Shown: positions 18,030 through 28,353, counted from the first letter of the stretch. The stretch: 64,000 bases of DNA from JACKAQ01 sp965227145 (GCA_965227145.1 OZ245730.1:2976001-3040000), one strand, 5' to 3'. The notes: generated by a model from the sequence alone, not told the origin. Numbers and translations: made by a program.

Positions 18030-19633
18030 TAAAACGAACCCAAAAATCCGGCGGAAATAACGGGAAACAATCAAATTTGTTGTTTGGGATTATCATTGCG
18101 ATTGTGCTCGGCACGCTCACCGGCGGCTTTTTTCCGGGCATCGGAATGAAGGTTGCGATCATCGGCGATGCTTTCCTGAATGCGCTGATGATGCTGGTGG
18201 TGCCGCTGGTCATTTTCTCGATGATTGTTGGCATTACCGGGCTCGGCAACATCCGCCAACTCGGCTCGCTCGGTCGCCGCACGGTGCTGTATTACATGTT
18301 TACAACCGCCATTTCCGTAACCGTCGGGTTGATTTTGGTGAATCTTATCCAGCCGGGAAAAGGCATTTCGCCTGGCGAAACGCATGAAAATTTGAGCTAT
18401 CGCGTTAGCGGGACGGACAATCGCACAGTGGTTTTCCGGGGCGGCGCGCTGGAAAAATCCGGCTATTCGGAAAAATATAAAATTGTGCTGCTCGACCAAA
18501 ATGTGCAGGGCTCCATCGCGACGATAACGGACAGCGCCATCACTGTAAAGCTGTGAGAAAGCCGTGCGTCGGGCGACCGTTTTTACATCATTTCCGAAGA
18601 TGGAACGCGGCTGCCCTTCCGGCGGATTGAGGACCGGCTGGTGTCCAAAGAACCGGAAGTGCAGCCGTCGGGCAACGGCATCGAAATCGCGCTGCCCGTT
18701 TCTGCGGCGTTGCGCGGTAAACAGGACGGCGACATCGGCGGAACGTTGGAAGAAGTGCTCATCGGCAACGCGGAAACCGGCAAACAGGGCATGATTCCGC
18801 GTAACATTTTCGCGGCGATGGCCAACATGGAAATCCTGCCGCTCATCATTTTTTCGCTGCTGTTTGGCGCAGCGCTGACGGTGTTGGGAAAAAAGGCAAG
18901 TTCAGCAATTTCAATTATTTCCGCGCTCAACGATACGGTGATGCAACTCATCCACTGGATTATAATTGTCACGCCAATCGGCATTTTCGGGCTGATTGCG
19001 GCGCGCATCGGGCAGGCCGGCGGGTTTAGCGGATTTTGGCCGGAGCTGCTCGCGCTCGGCAAATACAGCCTCACGGTAATGCTCGGGCTGGCATTTCACG
19101 CGTTCATCGTTTTGCCGCTACTGTTACGGATTGCCGGACAGCGAAATCCGCTGAAATATGCGAGCGGCGTCGGTCCTGCGCTGCTGAATGCGCTGTCCAC
19201 CGCGTCCAGTTCCGCCACGCTCCCGTTGACGTTACAGGGTGTTGAGGAAGAAAATAACGTTTCGAATCGCACCGCCAGTTTTGTGTTGCCGCTCGGCGCG
19301 ACCATCAACATGGATGGCACGGCGCTGTACGAAGCGGTTGCGGCGATGTTTATCGCGCAGGTATATGGCATCGAGCTAAATTTTTTGATGCAGGGCGTGA
19401 TTTTTCTTACGGCGACGCTCGCGGCGATCGGCGCTGCCGGCATTCCGGAGGCAGGTCTGGTAACGATGGTCATCGTGCTGGAAGCCGCCGGTTTGCCCGT
19501 CGAAGGCATCGGTTTGCTGCTGGCGATTGACTGGCTGCTCGACCGTTTTCGCACCACAGTAAATGTCTGGGGCGACAGCATCGGCGCAGGCATCATCGAA
19601 AGATTGGAGCAAAAAGCGCTGGCGGATTCATGA
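18026..19633 (+). pseudogene. Dicarboxylate/amino-acid:cation symporter (SDF family), interrupted by in-frame TGA
   Basis: Two open stretches in the same frame (18026-18556 and 18557-19633) together encode a complete sodium/proton:dicarboxylate symporter of about 535 codons. The first part holds TM1-3; the second holds the rest, including SSSATLPLT and the Na+ site NMDGTALYEA. A TGA at 18554-18556 (ITVKL-stop-ESRASGDRF) splits them. The stop falls inside an unusual hydrophilic insert of about 130 residues between the QPGKG loop and GMIPRNIFAAMANMEIL, where family members normally have a short loop. CGA to TGA or TGG to TGA would explain it. Could be a nonsense mutation or a sequencing error. 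Coupled to ftsH by ATGA overlap. Confidence 0.82.
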
Positions 19634-19685
19634 TTTCGTGGACATCTATTTTTATTCACACACTAAATCGGAAAGGAGAATATTT

Positions 19686-20524
19686 ATGAAAAAAAGAATA
19701 TTTTTTATATACGGGATTTTCAGTTATCTGGCTTTTTTAGTGGTGTTTTTGTATCTGGTTGGATTTCTGGCAAATGCGATTGTCCCAAAATCGATCGACT
19801 CCGGAACAACCGTTCCGGCCGGATTTGCGATACTCGCAAACATTGGGCTAATTGCTTTGTTTGGGTTACAACATAGCATTATGGCGCGTCCGGGATTCAA
19901 AAAATGTGGACAAAAGTAGTGCCCCAACCGATTGAGCGAAGCACTTACGTGCTCATTTCCACGGTTATTCTCGCTGCTGTGATGTGGTTTTGGCAGCCAA
20001 TGCCGCAAACCATTTGGCACGTTACTTACCAACCGGCGACTATTTTACTGTGGGTATTATTTGGTCTCGGCTGGGCGCTATTGCTGATTTCCACCCGGCT
20101 AATTAACGAAAGTCATTTGTTCGGTTTGCAGCAGGTCCGGGAATATCTGCAGGGTAAACAGCTATCCTCACCGGAGTTTCAAACACCGGCATTTTACCGG
20201 TTTGTCCGGCATCCGATGATGCTGGGATTTTTCATCGCATTTTGGGCAACGCCCCAAATGAGCGCCGGACATCTGATTTTTGCGCTCGCCACTACCGCAT
20301 ATATGCTGATCGCCATGCGATTGGAAGAACGCGATATGATTCATTATTTCGGCGAGAAATATCTGGCATATCGCGATCGCGTGCCGATGCTATTTCCGTC
20401 ACTCAGCGGCCAAAAAGCAGTTGGATCAGCAGAAAATTTTTACCGCGATTCCGATAATTCACAGCAAACAAACCATAAATTCCGCCGGAAAAGGCAGGCT
20501 CCCCGCGAACATGCAGACCGGTAA
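19686..20524 (+). pseudogene. MddA/NnrU-like membrane methyltransferase, split by a -1 frameshift
   Basis: The first 77 codons (to TAG at 19917-19919) encode two membrane segments and GLQHSIMARPGFKK. The family continuation MWTKVVPQPIERSTYVL is read in another frame from 19904 to 20524. The switch is at a run of six A (19899-19904); a seventh A would restore one frame of about 280 residues. The C-terminal half has the isoprenylcysteine methyltransferase-like core (FVRHPMMLGFFIAFW and RLEERDMIHYFGEKY). Relatives include methanethiol S-methyltransferase MddA. Real decay, a homopolymer read error or frameshifting are all possible. The start has GGAGAA before it; a terminator follows. Confidence 0.8.
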
Positions 20525-20546
20525 TTGTTCAGAAAAATACCCGATT

Positions 20547-20583
20547 GGGTTCCGGTTCAACACCGGGACCGGGACCCTTTTTT
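20547..20583 (+). terminator. Rho-independent terminator after the MddA-like gene
   Basis: Stem GGGTTCCGGT (20547-20556) / ACCGGGACCC (20568-20577), one G-T pair, followed directly by six T. Confidence 0.8.
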
Positions 20584-20963
20584 ATGTGGTTATATGTTGT
20601 TTTGAGTGGACTTTTTCAAAAAATCCCAATTTCGCCATTTCGATTATCACGTTCTTTTCTAGATTAAAAAATTATCCTCGTTGTGTTTTAGATGTTAAGT
20701 AGTGTAATATTAATTGTTTATCTATTGGAAATGAGTTTTTTTGTTTGTTCAAACCGATTTGTTTCGGTTTTTGTTTCTTGGAATTTATTTGGTTTTTGGG
20801 ATCTGGTTTTTGGGATTTAAGAATATCCTGTTAAAAGGGAAGCTGTTTTTTACCTTCACAAATCAGCATAGATTCTTTTATGCACTGTTTTCCGCAATCG
20901 ATTTTTTGAGAGAAACGCCTGTTTTCACCATTTGTTATCTATCTTTCATCTCTGCCATAAATG

Positions 20964-20992
20964 TTGAACCTGCAAAAAAAATAGTTTAAATT
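20964..20992 (+). promoter_or_regulatory. Sigma-70 promoter of the PAS sensor kinase
   Basis: -35 TTGAAC (20964-20969), 17-bp spacer, -10 TAAATT (20987-20992), 30 bases before the ATG at 21023. Confidence 0.6.
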
Positions 20993-21022
20993 GCGCATTC
21001 ATTTTTAGTTCAGGGAGAGGGA

Positions 21023-23290
21023 ATGGCTGCAATTAATGATCCGCAAAATGATTTGTCCCACAAAAAAATATTCGATGAAATCCAGCGAATTACATCAACC
21101 GGCAATTTTGTTTGGGATGTGGCAACCAACACCGTTGAATGGAGTAATGCGTTATTTCATATTTTCGGGATCGATCCACAATCGGAAAAAGTGACATCCG
21201 AAACGTTTTTCAACGCCATTTATCCGGATGGGCGGCAACGCATCAAAAAAATTATTGATGACGCCGTAACAAACCGGCGACCGCAAAACACCGATTTCCG
21301 TATTTTCCGTCCCGAAGGAGACATGCGAATTCTGGAAATGTGTATCGAGGTGTTTACCGGTGAATCCGGAAACGTTACACAAATTCTGGGCATTTGCCAG
21401 GATATCACCGACCATCGCCGTTCGGAAACCGCGCTCCACGAAACCGAATCGGATTTGCAGAAAGCATTTGAGATTGCCGCAATCGGGCGGTGGAAATATC
21501 TTGTCACCAAAGATCAATATATTTGGACCGAAAGTGCAAAAAAAGTAATCGGATTTCCGGCGGATAACATCCCGCGCACATGGGAAGAATATCAGCAATT
21601 TTTTCATCCGGACGATTTGGAAGCCGTTTTGGCGGCTGTGGAAGTAACCAAAACAAGCGGCAAATTTGAACTTGAACATCGGTTAATTATCAACGGAAAA
21701 ACCAAATGGGTCCGAACAAAATCACACACCGAGTATGATGAGCAGGAACAGCATTTGGTCGCAATCGGCATCATTCAGGATATCTCCAACCGGAAAATTT
21801 TTGAGGAATCATTACGCGAAAGCGAAGCCCGCTGGCAGTTTGCGCTGGACGGTGCCGGCGATGGCGTATGGGATTGGGATGTGCCAAACGGAACTGTTTT
21901 TTTCTCAACCCATTGGAAAGCGATGCTCGGTTTCGCCGACGATGAAATTGGTAACGGTATTGAAGAATGGGAAAAAAGGGTGTATCCGGATGACAAAGCG
22001 TCTGTGTATGAAATTTTGCAACAGCACATTTCCGGCGAGACGCCGTTTTATCAATGCGAACATCGTATGCTTTGCAAAAATGGCGATTACAAATGGATTC
22101 TGGATCGCGGAAAAATAATCAGCCGGTTGGATTCGGGTGCGCCTTTGCGCATGATCGGCACGCACACAGATATCACCGATCGCAAACATTTTGAAGAACA
22201 CCTGAAGCAAAAAGAAGCAGAATACCGTCGCTTAGCCAATAATATCCCCGATATGATCGCCCGGTTCGATAGCAACTTTCGCCACATTTATGTGAATAAA
22301 CGGGTGTGTGATATCGCCGGAGCAACATTTGAAGAATTGATCGGAAAAACCAATCGTGATCTGGACATGCCCGAACAAATCGCCGGCCCATGGGAGAAAA
22401 CACTCCAAAGCGTTTTTGAATCCGGCGCGGAAAAACAGTTCGATTTCAATTTTGAAACCACCATCGGGAACCGCTATTTTGAGTCGCGGGTCAGCCCGGA
22501 ATTTGCCGCAAACGGCGCCGTGGTTTCCGTTTTGGCAATCACCAGAGATATCACGGATCGCAAAAAAGCGGTGGCGGAAATCCAGCAGTCACAGCAAAAA
22601 CTGCGGGCATTGGCGGAGCACCTCGTGAAGGTACGGGAGGTCGAACGAACCGGCATCGCCCGGGAAATTCATGATGAGTTCGGGCAAATTTTAACCGTGC
22701 TCAAAATGGATTTATCGATGGTTGAAAATGAGCTGAAAAAAGAAAACGGTCCGCCGGATTATTCCAGAATTTTTGATGAAATTGAATCGATGAAACAGCT
22801 GTTGGACAGCACTGTGGAATTTGTATCGAGCATGATTACCCGGTTGCGCCCGGAAGTGCTGGACAAGCTGGGATTGTTACCGGCAATCGAATGGCATGCC
22901 GAAGAATTTGAAAAATACAGCGGTATAAAATGCCAGTTCAACAGCAACATCGAGAGCATTAATCTGGATAACGAACGCGCAACGGCAGTGTTTAGAATCG
23001 TTCAGGAATCCTTAACCAATGTCGCCCGGCACGCCAAAGCAACGGCAGTTTCGATCGACATTCAAAAAGCGGCGCCCAATCGGTTGATGGTAACCATAAA
23101 AGATAACGGAATAGGTTTTGACGATACTTCTGCGGCGAAAACCGACCGTTTCGGGCTGTTGGGGATGCATGAAAGGATGAAAAATTTTGGCGGGGAAATT
23201 CAGATTTCCAGCGCGGTTAGCGTCGGAACCACGGTATTCGTTTCTTTACCGATTCCGGACCCTGACACAATAAATGGTGAAAATTTGTAA
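21023..23290 (+). CDS. Cytoplasmic multi-PAS sensor histidine kinase (NarX/DegS type)
   Basis: 755 residues without a signal peptide or membrane helix. At least four PAS/PAC units fill residues about 15-520, each ending in an ITDR- or ISNRK-like PAC boundary. A HisKA_3 dimerisation domain follows with the phospho-acceptor His550 in IAREIHDEFGQIL, then an HATPase domain (VQESLTNVARHAKA, DNGIGFD, GLLGMHERM). HisKA_3 kinases usually pair with LuxR-type regulators, and one lies 104 bp downstream (23395). The start is supported by GGGAGAGGG. The signal is unknown; PAS domains may bind heme, flavin or small ligands. Confidence 0.93.
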   Translation: MAAINDPQNDLSHKKIFDEIQRITSTGNFVWDVATNTVEWSNALFHIFGIDPQSEKVTSETFFNAIYPDGRQRIKKIIDDAVTNRRPQNTDFRIFRPEGDMRILEMCIEVFTGESGNVTQILGICQDITDHRRSETALHETESDLQKAFEIAAIGRWKYLVTKDQYIWTESAKKVIGFPADNIPRTWEEYQQFFHPDDLEAVLAAVEVTKTSGKFELEHRLIINGKTKWVRTKSHTEYDEQEQHLVAIGIIQDISNRKIFEESLRESEARWQFALDGAGDGVWDWDVPNGTVFFSTHWKAMLGFADDEIGNGIEEWEKRVYPDDKASVYEILQQHISGETPFYQCEHRMLCKNGDYKWILDRGKIISRLDSGAPLRMIGTHTDITDRKHFEEHLKQKEAEYRRLANNIPDMIARFDSNFRHIYVNKRVCDIAGATFEELIGKTNRDLDMPEQIAGPWEKTLQSVFESGAEKQFDFNFETTIGNRYFESRVSPEFAANGAVVSVLAITRDITDRKKAVAEIQQSQQKLRALAEHLVKVREVERTGIAREIHDEFGQILTVLKMDLSMVENELKKENGPPDYSRIFDEIESMKQLLDSTVEFVSSMITRLRPEVLDKLGLLPAIEWHAEEFEKYSGIKCQFNSNIESINLDNERATAVFRIVQESLTNVARHAKATAVSIDIQKAAPNRLMVTIKDNGIGFDDTSAAKTDRFGLLGMHERMKNFGGEIQISSAVSVGTTVFVSLPIPDPDTINGENL

Positions 23291-23394
23291 CAGAAATGCA
23301 ACATAAAAAAATATCATAAATTGAATATTTTTCTTTAGTTTTTTGGGCAAAATCTCTAAATTGTTGCGTTCCTGATACAGCGAAAGCGGGTAGT

Positions 23395-24030
23395 ATGATA
23401 AAGATTCTCATTGCAGACGACCACGCGTTGATTCGTGAAGGCATCAAAAAAATGCTGGAAAAAGAAGTGGATATGTCCATTGCCGGTGAAGTTGAAGACA
23501 GCTTTGCAGTGCTGGATTTTGTACGCAACAATCCCTGCGATGTGGTCATTTTGGATATTTCCATGCCCGGAAAAAACGGACTGGAACTGCTCAAAGAAAT
23601 CAAGGTATTTAAACCGGATATGAAAGTGCTGATTTTAACCATGCACCCGGAAGACCGGTTTGCCATTCGCACCCTGAAAGCCGGTGCATCCGGCTATCTC
23701 ACCAAAATGAGCGCACCCGTAGAATTGACAAAAGCCATCCGCAAAGTATATACCGGCGGAAAATACATCAGCCCCACACTGGCGGAAAAACTGGCGTTTA
23801 CGCTGGATTCCACTGCCGATGAACAGGCTGCGCACGAAGCGTTATCCGATCGGGAATACGAGGTGTTTTGCCTCATCGCCGCCGGAAAAACCACCGCCGA
23901 AACGGCCAACGCTTTGTCCATCAGCCAAAGCACAGTAAACACGTACCGGTTGCGTATTTTTGAAAAAATGGATTTCCACAACAACGCCGAAATTATCCAA
24001 TATGCCTTACGGCATAATATCCTGGAATAA
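23395..24030 (+). CDS. NarL/FixJ-type response regulator
   Basis: 211 residues. The receiver domain (1-120) has the acidic pair at DDH (9-10), phospho-acceptor Asp54 (VILDISMPG) and the conserved Lys near YLTKMSA. The LuxR-type HTH (about 145-205) reads LSDREYEVFCLIAAGKTTAE and SQSTVNTYRLRIFEKM. It is the natural partner of the HisKA_3 kinase directly upstream. Target genes are unknown. Confidence 0.94.
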   Translation: MIKILIADDHALIREGIKKMLEKEVDMSIAGEVEDSFAVLDFVRNNPCDVVILDISMPGKNGLELLKEIKVFKPDMKVLILTMHPEDRFAIRTLKAGASGYLTKMSAPVELTKAIRKVYTGGKYISPTLAEKLAFTLDSTADEQAAHEALSDREYEVFCLIAAGKTTAETANALSISQSTVNTYRLRIFEKMDFHNNAEIIQYALRHNILE

Positions 24031-24245
24031 CCTGACCTCAGGTTTGTTCGCAGATTTCCCACCCCGATATTCTTAACAAAACCTATTTGCAATCCTTCCG
24101 AAGCAATTCCAACTGATTGTCTGTCGTAATTTTAACGACATAAATATCGTCCATTTAATGATGCTCTCTAGCTCGTTTTTCACCGAAATTTTAATAGTTT
24201 GGGAGCAACTTAATACCACAAATCCACCGAATTGGAAATGAGGTT

Positions 24246-24614
24246 ATGAAATTATTTTTGATCGATGATTCAGAGAAAATCCGGCAGGCATTAAGAAAAT
24301 ATCTTTCTTCGCTGGAAGGTATATCGGCGATTTACGAAGCCCGGAGTGTGACAGAGGCCAGCGAGAAAATTGCTGGTATTTATCCAAATATTGTAATTAT
24401 TGACTTCAATTTGCCGGACGGAACAGCACTTGATGTCATCGAAAAACTGAAATACAAAACATCGGATGCAACGATAATTGTATTTAGCAGCAGCAATTTT
24501 AATCAATATCGCACCGCGGCACTGAACGCCGGAGCAGATTATTATTTTCATAAATCCAGCGAATTCGAAAAAATCTATACCCTTCTCGAAGAAATTCTGG
24601 AAAACCGGGACTAA
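24246..24614 (+). CDS. Single-domain response regulator
   Basis: 122 residues, receiver only: DD at 7-8, phospho-acceptor Asp53 (VIIDFNLPDG), a Ser at IVFSSSN and Lys in YYFHKSSE. Without an output domain it probably relays phosphate or acts by protein contact. A short stem (TGTCGT / ACGACA) lies about 110 bp upstream of its start. It stands between the two kinase genes. Confidence 0.92.
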   Translation: MKLFLIDDSEKIRQALRKYLSSLEGISAIYEARSVTEASEKIAGIYPNIVIIDFNLPDGTALDVIEKLKYKTSDATIIVFSSSNFNQYRTAALNAGADYYFHKSSEFEKIYTLLEEILENRD

Positions 24615-24726
24615 AACCAGAAAGATGCGAGTTTATTTTACGATTCACTTCGACGGTAAATACTATAAGCCGTAGCAATAAATACGACACTTGTTACACA
24701 TAAAGATTTACAACTTATTTCACAGT

Positions 24727-24754
24727 TTGAACGATAGAAATAGCCAGATAAACT
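24727..24754 (+). promoter_or_regulatory. Likely promoter of the hybrid kinase
   Basis: -35 TTGAAC (24727-24732), 16-bp spacer, -10 TAAACT (24749-24754), 50 bases before the start codon. Confidence 0.45.
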
Positions 24755-24804
24755 TTTAACATTACCATGCAGCAGCGTTTGCAAAATTTATCACTGGAAA
24801 AAAA

Positions 24805-27465
24805 ATGACTGAGACTTATCAAACATTTCGGCTACTGGATGCGCTTCCGGAACCAATGGTTGCCCTGAATATGGCGGGCAACATCCTCTATTGCAACAAA
24901 GCCTGGCGCGAAGCCCCGCCGTCATCGTGGGAAAAAAGCGTTGCCTTTGGCGACAATTATATTTCGGCAATTACCAAAGCCTCAAAACATTGGCTGAGCA
25001 GTTCGGGCGATGTTGTGATCGAATTTGCTGCGGTGCTTTACGGGATAAAAGACGGGTTTGAGCTGGAATTTCAATTTCCCAAAAACGAATGGTCTTCGAT
25101 TCTGGTCAACCGGATTACAGATGATGGCTTACAAACCATTTTGATCCGGCACCAAACCGTCACCAAACAAAAAAACATCGCGCTGCAATATGTTAAATTG
25201 AACCAGGCGGTTGAGCAAAGTCCGGCAATGTTTGTGATTACAGATCCGGACGGAAAAATTGAATATGCAAATCCGCGATTTTGCCACGTAACCGGTTACG
25301 ATACAACCGAGGTCATCGGCAAAAACCCGCGGTTTTTGAAAAGCGGTAAAATGTCGCAAAAGGATTATGAACATCTCTGGAAAACAATCAGTTCCGGAAA
25401 CGAATGGCGGGGTGAATTCTACAATGTTAAAAAGAATGGCGACTATTATTGGGAGCAAGCCGCCATCAGCCCAATTATTGATGAGAAAGGTAAAACCATA
25501 AATTATCTCGCAGTTAAAGAAGATATCACGATTCAGAAACAACTCGAGCTGCAACTGTTTCGCGAAAAATCTTTTATCGATAGCGTGCTCGAGAATTTGC
25601 GTGACATTTTTATTATCATAAAAGACGGCAAAATTACCCGTTGGAACAAATCCACCGAAACGGTAACCCAATACAGTCCGGAAAAAATAGCGGAAATGAA
25701 ACCCGCAGATTTTATCGTTGACGATCAGCGATATTTGATAGACGAAGCATTACGGTGGGTTAACCGCGACAGCTTCTGCACTTTCGAGCTCGATGTTCTC
25801 ACCAAATCCGATGAGCGCATTCCATTTGAATTTACGCTTTCGGTTGTCAAAGATCCCGATGGAGTTGAGGAAGGGATTTGCGCCATCGGCAGAAATGTCA
25901 AACGGCGCAAAACGCAGGAAGAAATGCTGGTGCAATCCGAAAAAAAATACCGCACCCTTTTCGAAGAATCGCGCGATGTTATTTACATCAGCTCGGCAAC
26001 CGGAAAACTGCTGGATATCAATCCGGCCGGCGTTGCGCTGTTGGGATACGAATCCAAAGCAGCGTTACTGGATGTAAATATTGCGGAAGACCTGTTCACC
26101 GATCCGCTGGACCGGGCACGGCTGGTTACCGAGCTGGATAAAAACGGATATGTGAAAGATTACGAAGTGACGCTGAAGCGCAAAGACGGCAAAAAGCTGA
26201 TGGTACAAATCAGCGCGTCAACCGTTTTGAACGATAGCGACAAACCAAAGGCTTACCGGGGAATAATTCGCGACATCACCGAAAAAACGCAGTTGCAACA
26301 ACAATTGCTGCACACCCAAAAGCTGGAAGCCATCGGCACTTTGGCAGGCGGCATCGCCCATGATTTTAACAATATTCTGGGCGCGATTTTGGGTTATGCG
26401 GATCTGCTGAAAATGGATGTTCCGGAAAACAGTACGGAACAATACAATCTGGATCAGATCATTCAGGCCGGCATGCGCGCCAGTCAACTGGTTAAACAAA
26501 TCCTTACGTTCAGCCACAAAGCAGAGCAGAAATTTACTGAGGTTCGCATCGCAGGCATCATTGATGAGGTTGTAAAACTGATTCGCGCAACGCTGCCGTC
26601 ATCCATCGAAATTAAAACGGATGTGGCAAATGACCGGGATATGGTTTTTGCAGATGCCTCCCAAATGCACCAGTTGCTGATGAATTTGTGCACCAACGCC
26701 TATCACGCCATGCAGGAAAACGGCTGCGGTTTGCTGAATATAACATCCGAATCGTTTGCCACGGATGTTGAGCATCAGGTTAACGGCTTTATTCTTTCAC
26801 CGGGAAAATATGTCAAAATCAGCGTTTCGGATACCGGACGCGGCATAAAACCGAATATTCTGAAGCATATTTTCGATCCGTTTTTTACCACCAAACCGGT
26901 GGGTCAGGGCACGGGAATGGGCTTATCTGTCGTTCACGGCATCGTGAAAAGCCATAGCGGTGAAATCAGCGTTTCGTCCGAAGTTGACAAAGGCAGCGTT
27001 TTTTCAATTTATTTGCCGCTCATCAACCAATCGGCACAGAACGAAGAAGCGGTCAGGGAAATTGCCACATCCGGTGCGGAGCGCATTTTGTTTATTGATG
27101 ATGAAGAAATGCTGGTCAATATCAGCAAACAATTGTTGGAATTGCTGGGATATTCGGTTGCCGGGTTTACCAATCCGATGGAAGCTCTGGAAAAATTCCG
27201 GGAAAATTCCGGGGATTTCGACCTGATCATTACTGATTTAACCATGCCCAAAACCAATATCGAAGATTTGGTCCGGGAATTTCACGAAACCCGCGAAGAC
27301 ATTCCGGTCATTTTAACCACCGGCTACAACAACACTTTTACTGACGAAAAAGCCGAAGCGATCGGCATTGCTGCCTTTTTACGCAAACCGTTAAAAACCA
27401 ACGAATTAACTCGGGCAATTCGTTTGGTTTTGGAAACAAACAGGGAGGTAACTAAACCACGTTGA
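24805..27465 (+). CDS. Multi-PAS hybrid sensor histidine kinase with C-terminal receiver
   Basis: 886 residues, soluble. Four PAS units (about 8-120, 130-255, 258-380, 385-500) precede a HisKA domain with His519 in GGIAHDFNNILGAILG. The HATPase domain follows (LMNLCTNAYHAM, DTGRGIKPNI, GTGMGLSVVHGIV). A C-terminal receiver domain (about 755-880) has Asp811 in LIITDLTMPK. The HDFNN motif places it in the NtrB-like/hybrid group. Its TGA overlaps the TTG start of the next response regulator, so they are translationally coupled. Confidence 0.94.
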   Translation: MTETYQTFRLLDALPEPMVALNMAGNILYCNKAWREAPPSSWEKSVAFGDNYISAITKASKHWLSSSGDVVIEFAAVLYGIKDGFELEFQFPKNEWSSILVNRITDDGLQTILIRHQTVTKQKNIALQYVKLNQAVEQSPAMFVITDPDGKIEYANPRFCHVTGYDTTEVIGKNPRFLKSGKMSQKDYEHLWKTISSGNEWRGEFYNVKKNGDYYWEQAAISPIIDEKGKTINYLAVKEDITIQKQLELQLFREKSFIDSVLENLRDIFIIIKDGKITRWNKSTETVTQYSPEKIAEMKPADFIVDDQRYLIDEALRWVNRDSFCTFELDVLTKSDERIPFEFTLSVVKDPDGVEEGICAIGRNVKRRKTQEEMLVQSEKKYRTLFEESRDVIYISSATGKLLDINPAGVALLGYESKAALLDVNIAEDLFTDPLDRARLVTELDKNGYVKDYEVTLKRKDGKKLMVQISASTVLNDSDKPKAYRGIIRDITEKTQLQQQLLHTQKLEAIGTLAGGIAHDFNNILGAILGYADLLKMDVPENSTEQYNLDQIIQAGMRASQLVKQILTFSHKAEQKFTEVRIAGIIDEVVKLIRATLPSSIEIKTDVANDRDMVFADASQMHQLLMNLCTNAYHAMQENGCGLLNITSESFATDVEHQVNGFILSPGKYVKISVSDTGRGIKPNILKHIFDPFFTTKPVGQGTGMGLSVVHGIVKSHSGEISVSSEVDKGSVFSIYLPLINQSAQNEEAVREIATSGAERILFIDDEEMLVNISKQLLELLGYSVAGFTNPMEALEKFRENSGDFDLIITDLTMPKTNIEDLVREFHETREDIPVILTTGYNNTFTDEKAEAIGIAAFLRKPLKTNELTRAIRLVLETNREVTKPR

Positions 27466-27830
27466 AAGTACTAATTGTTGATGATGACAAACCATTCAGT
27501 TCAATGCTCAAACAAATGCTGGAAAGAATGGGATTTGACGTAACCCTTGCCGGAAACGGCAACGAAGCGCTGATGATGGTTAAAGATCAGTTTTTCGACC
27601 GGGTTTTTCTGGATATTATCATGCCGGAAAAAGACGGGTTTGAAACGCTGATCGATTTTAAACAGCAAATGCTGAAAACCAAAATTATCGCGATGTCTGG
27701 CGGCACTTACCATTTGGATGCCGAATTGAACTTGACAGTCGCCAAAAAATTTGGCGTACATGCCACGCTTTCCAAACCGTTCACCAAATCGGAATTGCAG
27801 GCTACCCTGCTTTCTATCATGGACGATTAA
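27462..27830 (+). CDS. Single-domain response regulator coupled to the hybrid kinase
   Basis: 122 residues, receiver only, with DDD at 7-9, phospho-acceptor Asp51 (RVFLDIIMPEKDG), Ser in IAMSGG and Lys in LSKPFTKSE. The start is a TTG overlapping the kinase stop codon by 4 bp; CAGGGAGG lies 13 bases upstream. It likely receives phosphate from the hybrid kinase. A strong terminator follows. Confidence 0.92.
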   Translation: MKVLIVDDDKPFSSMLKQMLERMGFDVTLAGNGNEALMMVKDQFFDRVFLDIIMPEKDGFETLIDFKQQMLKTKIIAMSGGTYHLDAELNLTVAKKFGVHATLSKPFTKSELQATLLSIMDD

Positions 27831-27833
27831 CGC

Positions 27834-27865
27834 GCTCACCGATTAATATTTGTTAATCGGTGAGC
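27834..27865. terminator. Bidirectional terminator between convergent genes
   Basis: Perfect 13-bp stem GCTCACCGATTAA (27834-27846) / TTAATCGGTGAGC (27853-27865), loop TATTTG. It begins 3 bp after the regulator stop and lies 15 bp from the stop of the convergent gene; a T-run follows at 27871-27875. Confidence 0.85.
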
Positions 27866-27879
27866 ATCCGTTTTTCCTG

Positions 27880-28353
27880 TTAGATCCCCGGACTAACATC
27901 GATACCCACCGAAGCAAGCACCGCAAAAATTGCCCCGATGATCATTCCATAAACCACATGCCCGACAATATGGGCCAGCGCAACCTGAAAATCAGCCTCC
28001 TGAAATTTCTCCAGCGGATGCTGTTCCGCCGCAACAACGATGATAAAACTAAAGGCAAATCCGTGAACAAACCCGATAACACCACCGACACAAAAAGCGG
28101 TAAAAAAGGTTGTCACATTCAACAGACTGAGGATATGCAGGTAAACTGCAGAAATAATTATCCCGGATAAAAAATGTATTACAAGCCCAACTTTGAGCGC
28201 ATTATCATATTTTTTAGTAAAGAGACTGCCAACGGCGCGAACCATATCGGCATTTGTCCATCCGCTTTTTGTGATCAGCCAGAGAACAACGGTAATCCCG
28301 ACAGTGGCGATAGAACCGGCAATTAAAGGAATGAGTATGAGCCTTATCTCCAT
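27880..28353 (-). CDS. Unknown four-helix membrane protein
   Basis: 157 residues with four predicted membrane helices (about 4-25, 55-78, 84-108, 125-150). I do not recognise the family with certainty; the pattern resembles small DUF-type integral membrane proteins such as DUF6789. AAAGGAG is well placed before the ATG at 28353. It converges on the signalling cluster and is the only minus-strand gene for several kilobases. Confidence 0.75.
   Translation of the reverse strand: MEIRLILIPLIAGSIATVGITVVLWLITKSGWTNADMVRAVGSLFTKKYDNALKVGLVIHFLSGIIISAVYLHILSLLNVTTFFTAFCVGGVIGFVHGFAFSFIIVVAAEQHPLEKFQEADFQVALAHIVGHVVYGMIIGAIFAVLASVGIDVSPGI

Larger units (their letters stand above)
20525..21022. other. 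Intergenic region before the PAS sensor kinase
   Basis: Contains a terminator (20547-20583), then AT-rich sequence with repeated GGTTTTTGGGAT units (20790-20820) and the promoter of the next gene (20964-20992). A short frame at 20741-20989 has low-complexity Phe/Leu content and no ribosome binding site and is not called. Confidence 0.55.

Noticed and set aside
20741..20989. 82-codon open frame before the PAS kinase
   Set aside because: Low-complexity Phe/Leu composition, no ribosome binding site, overlaps the kinase promoter.
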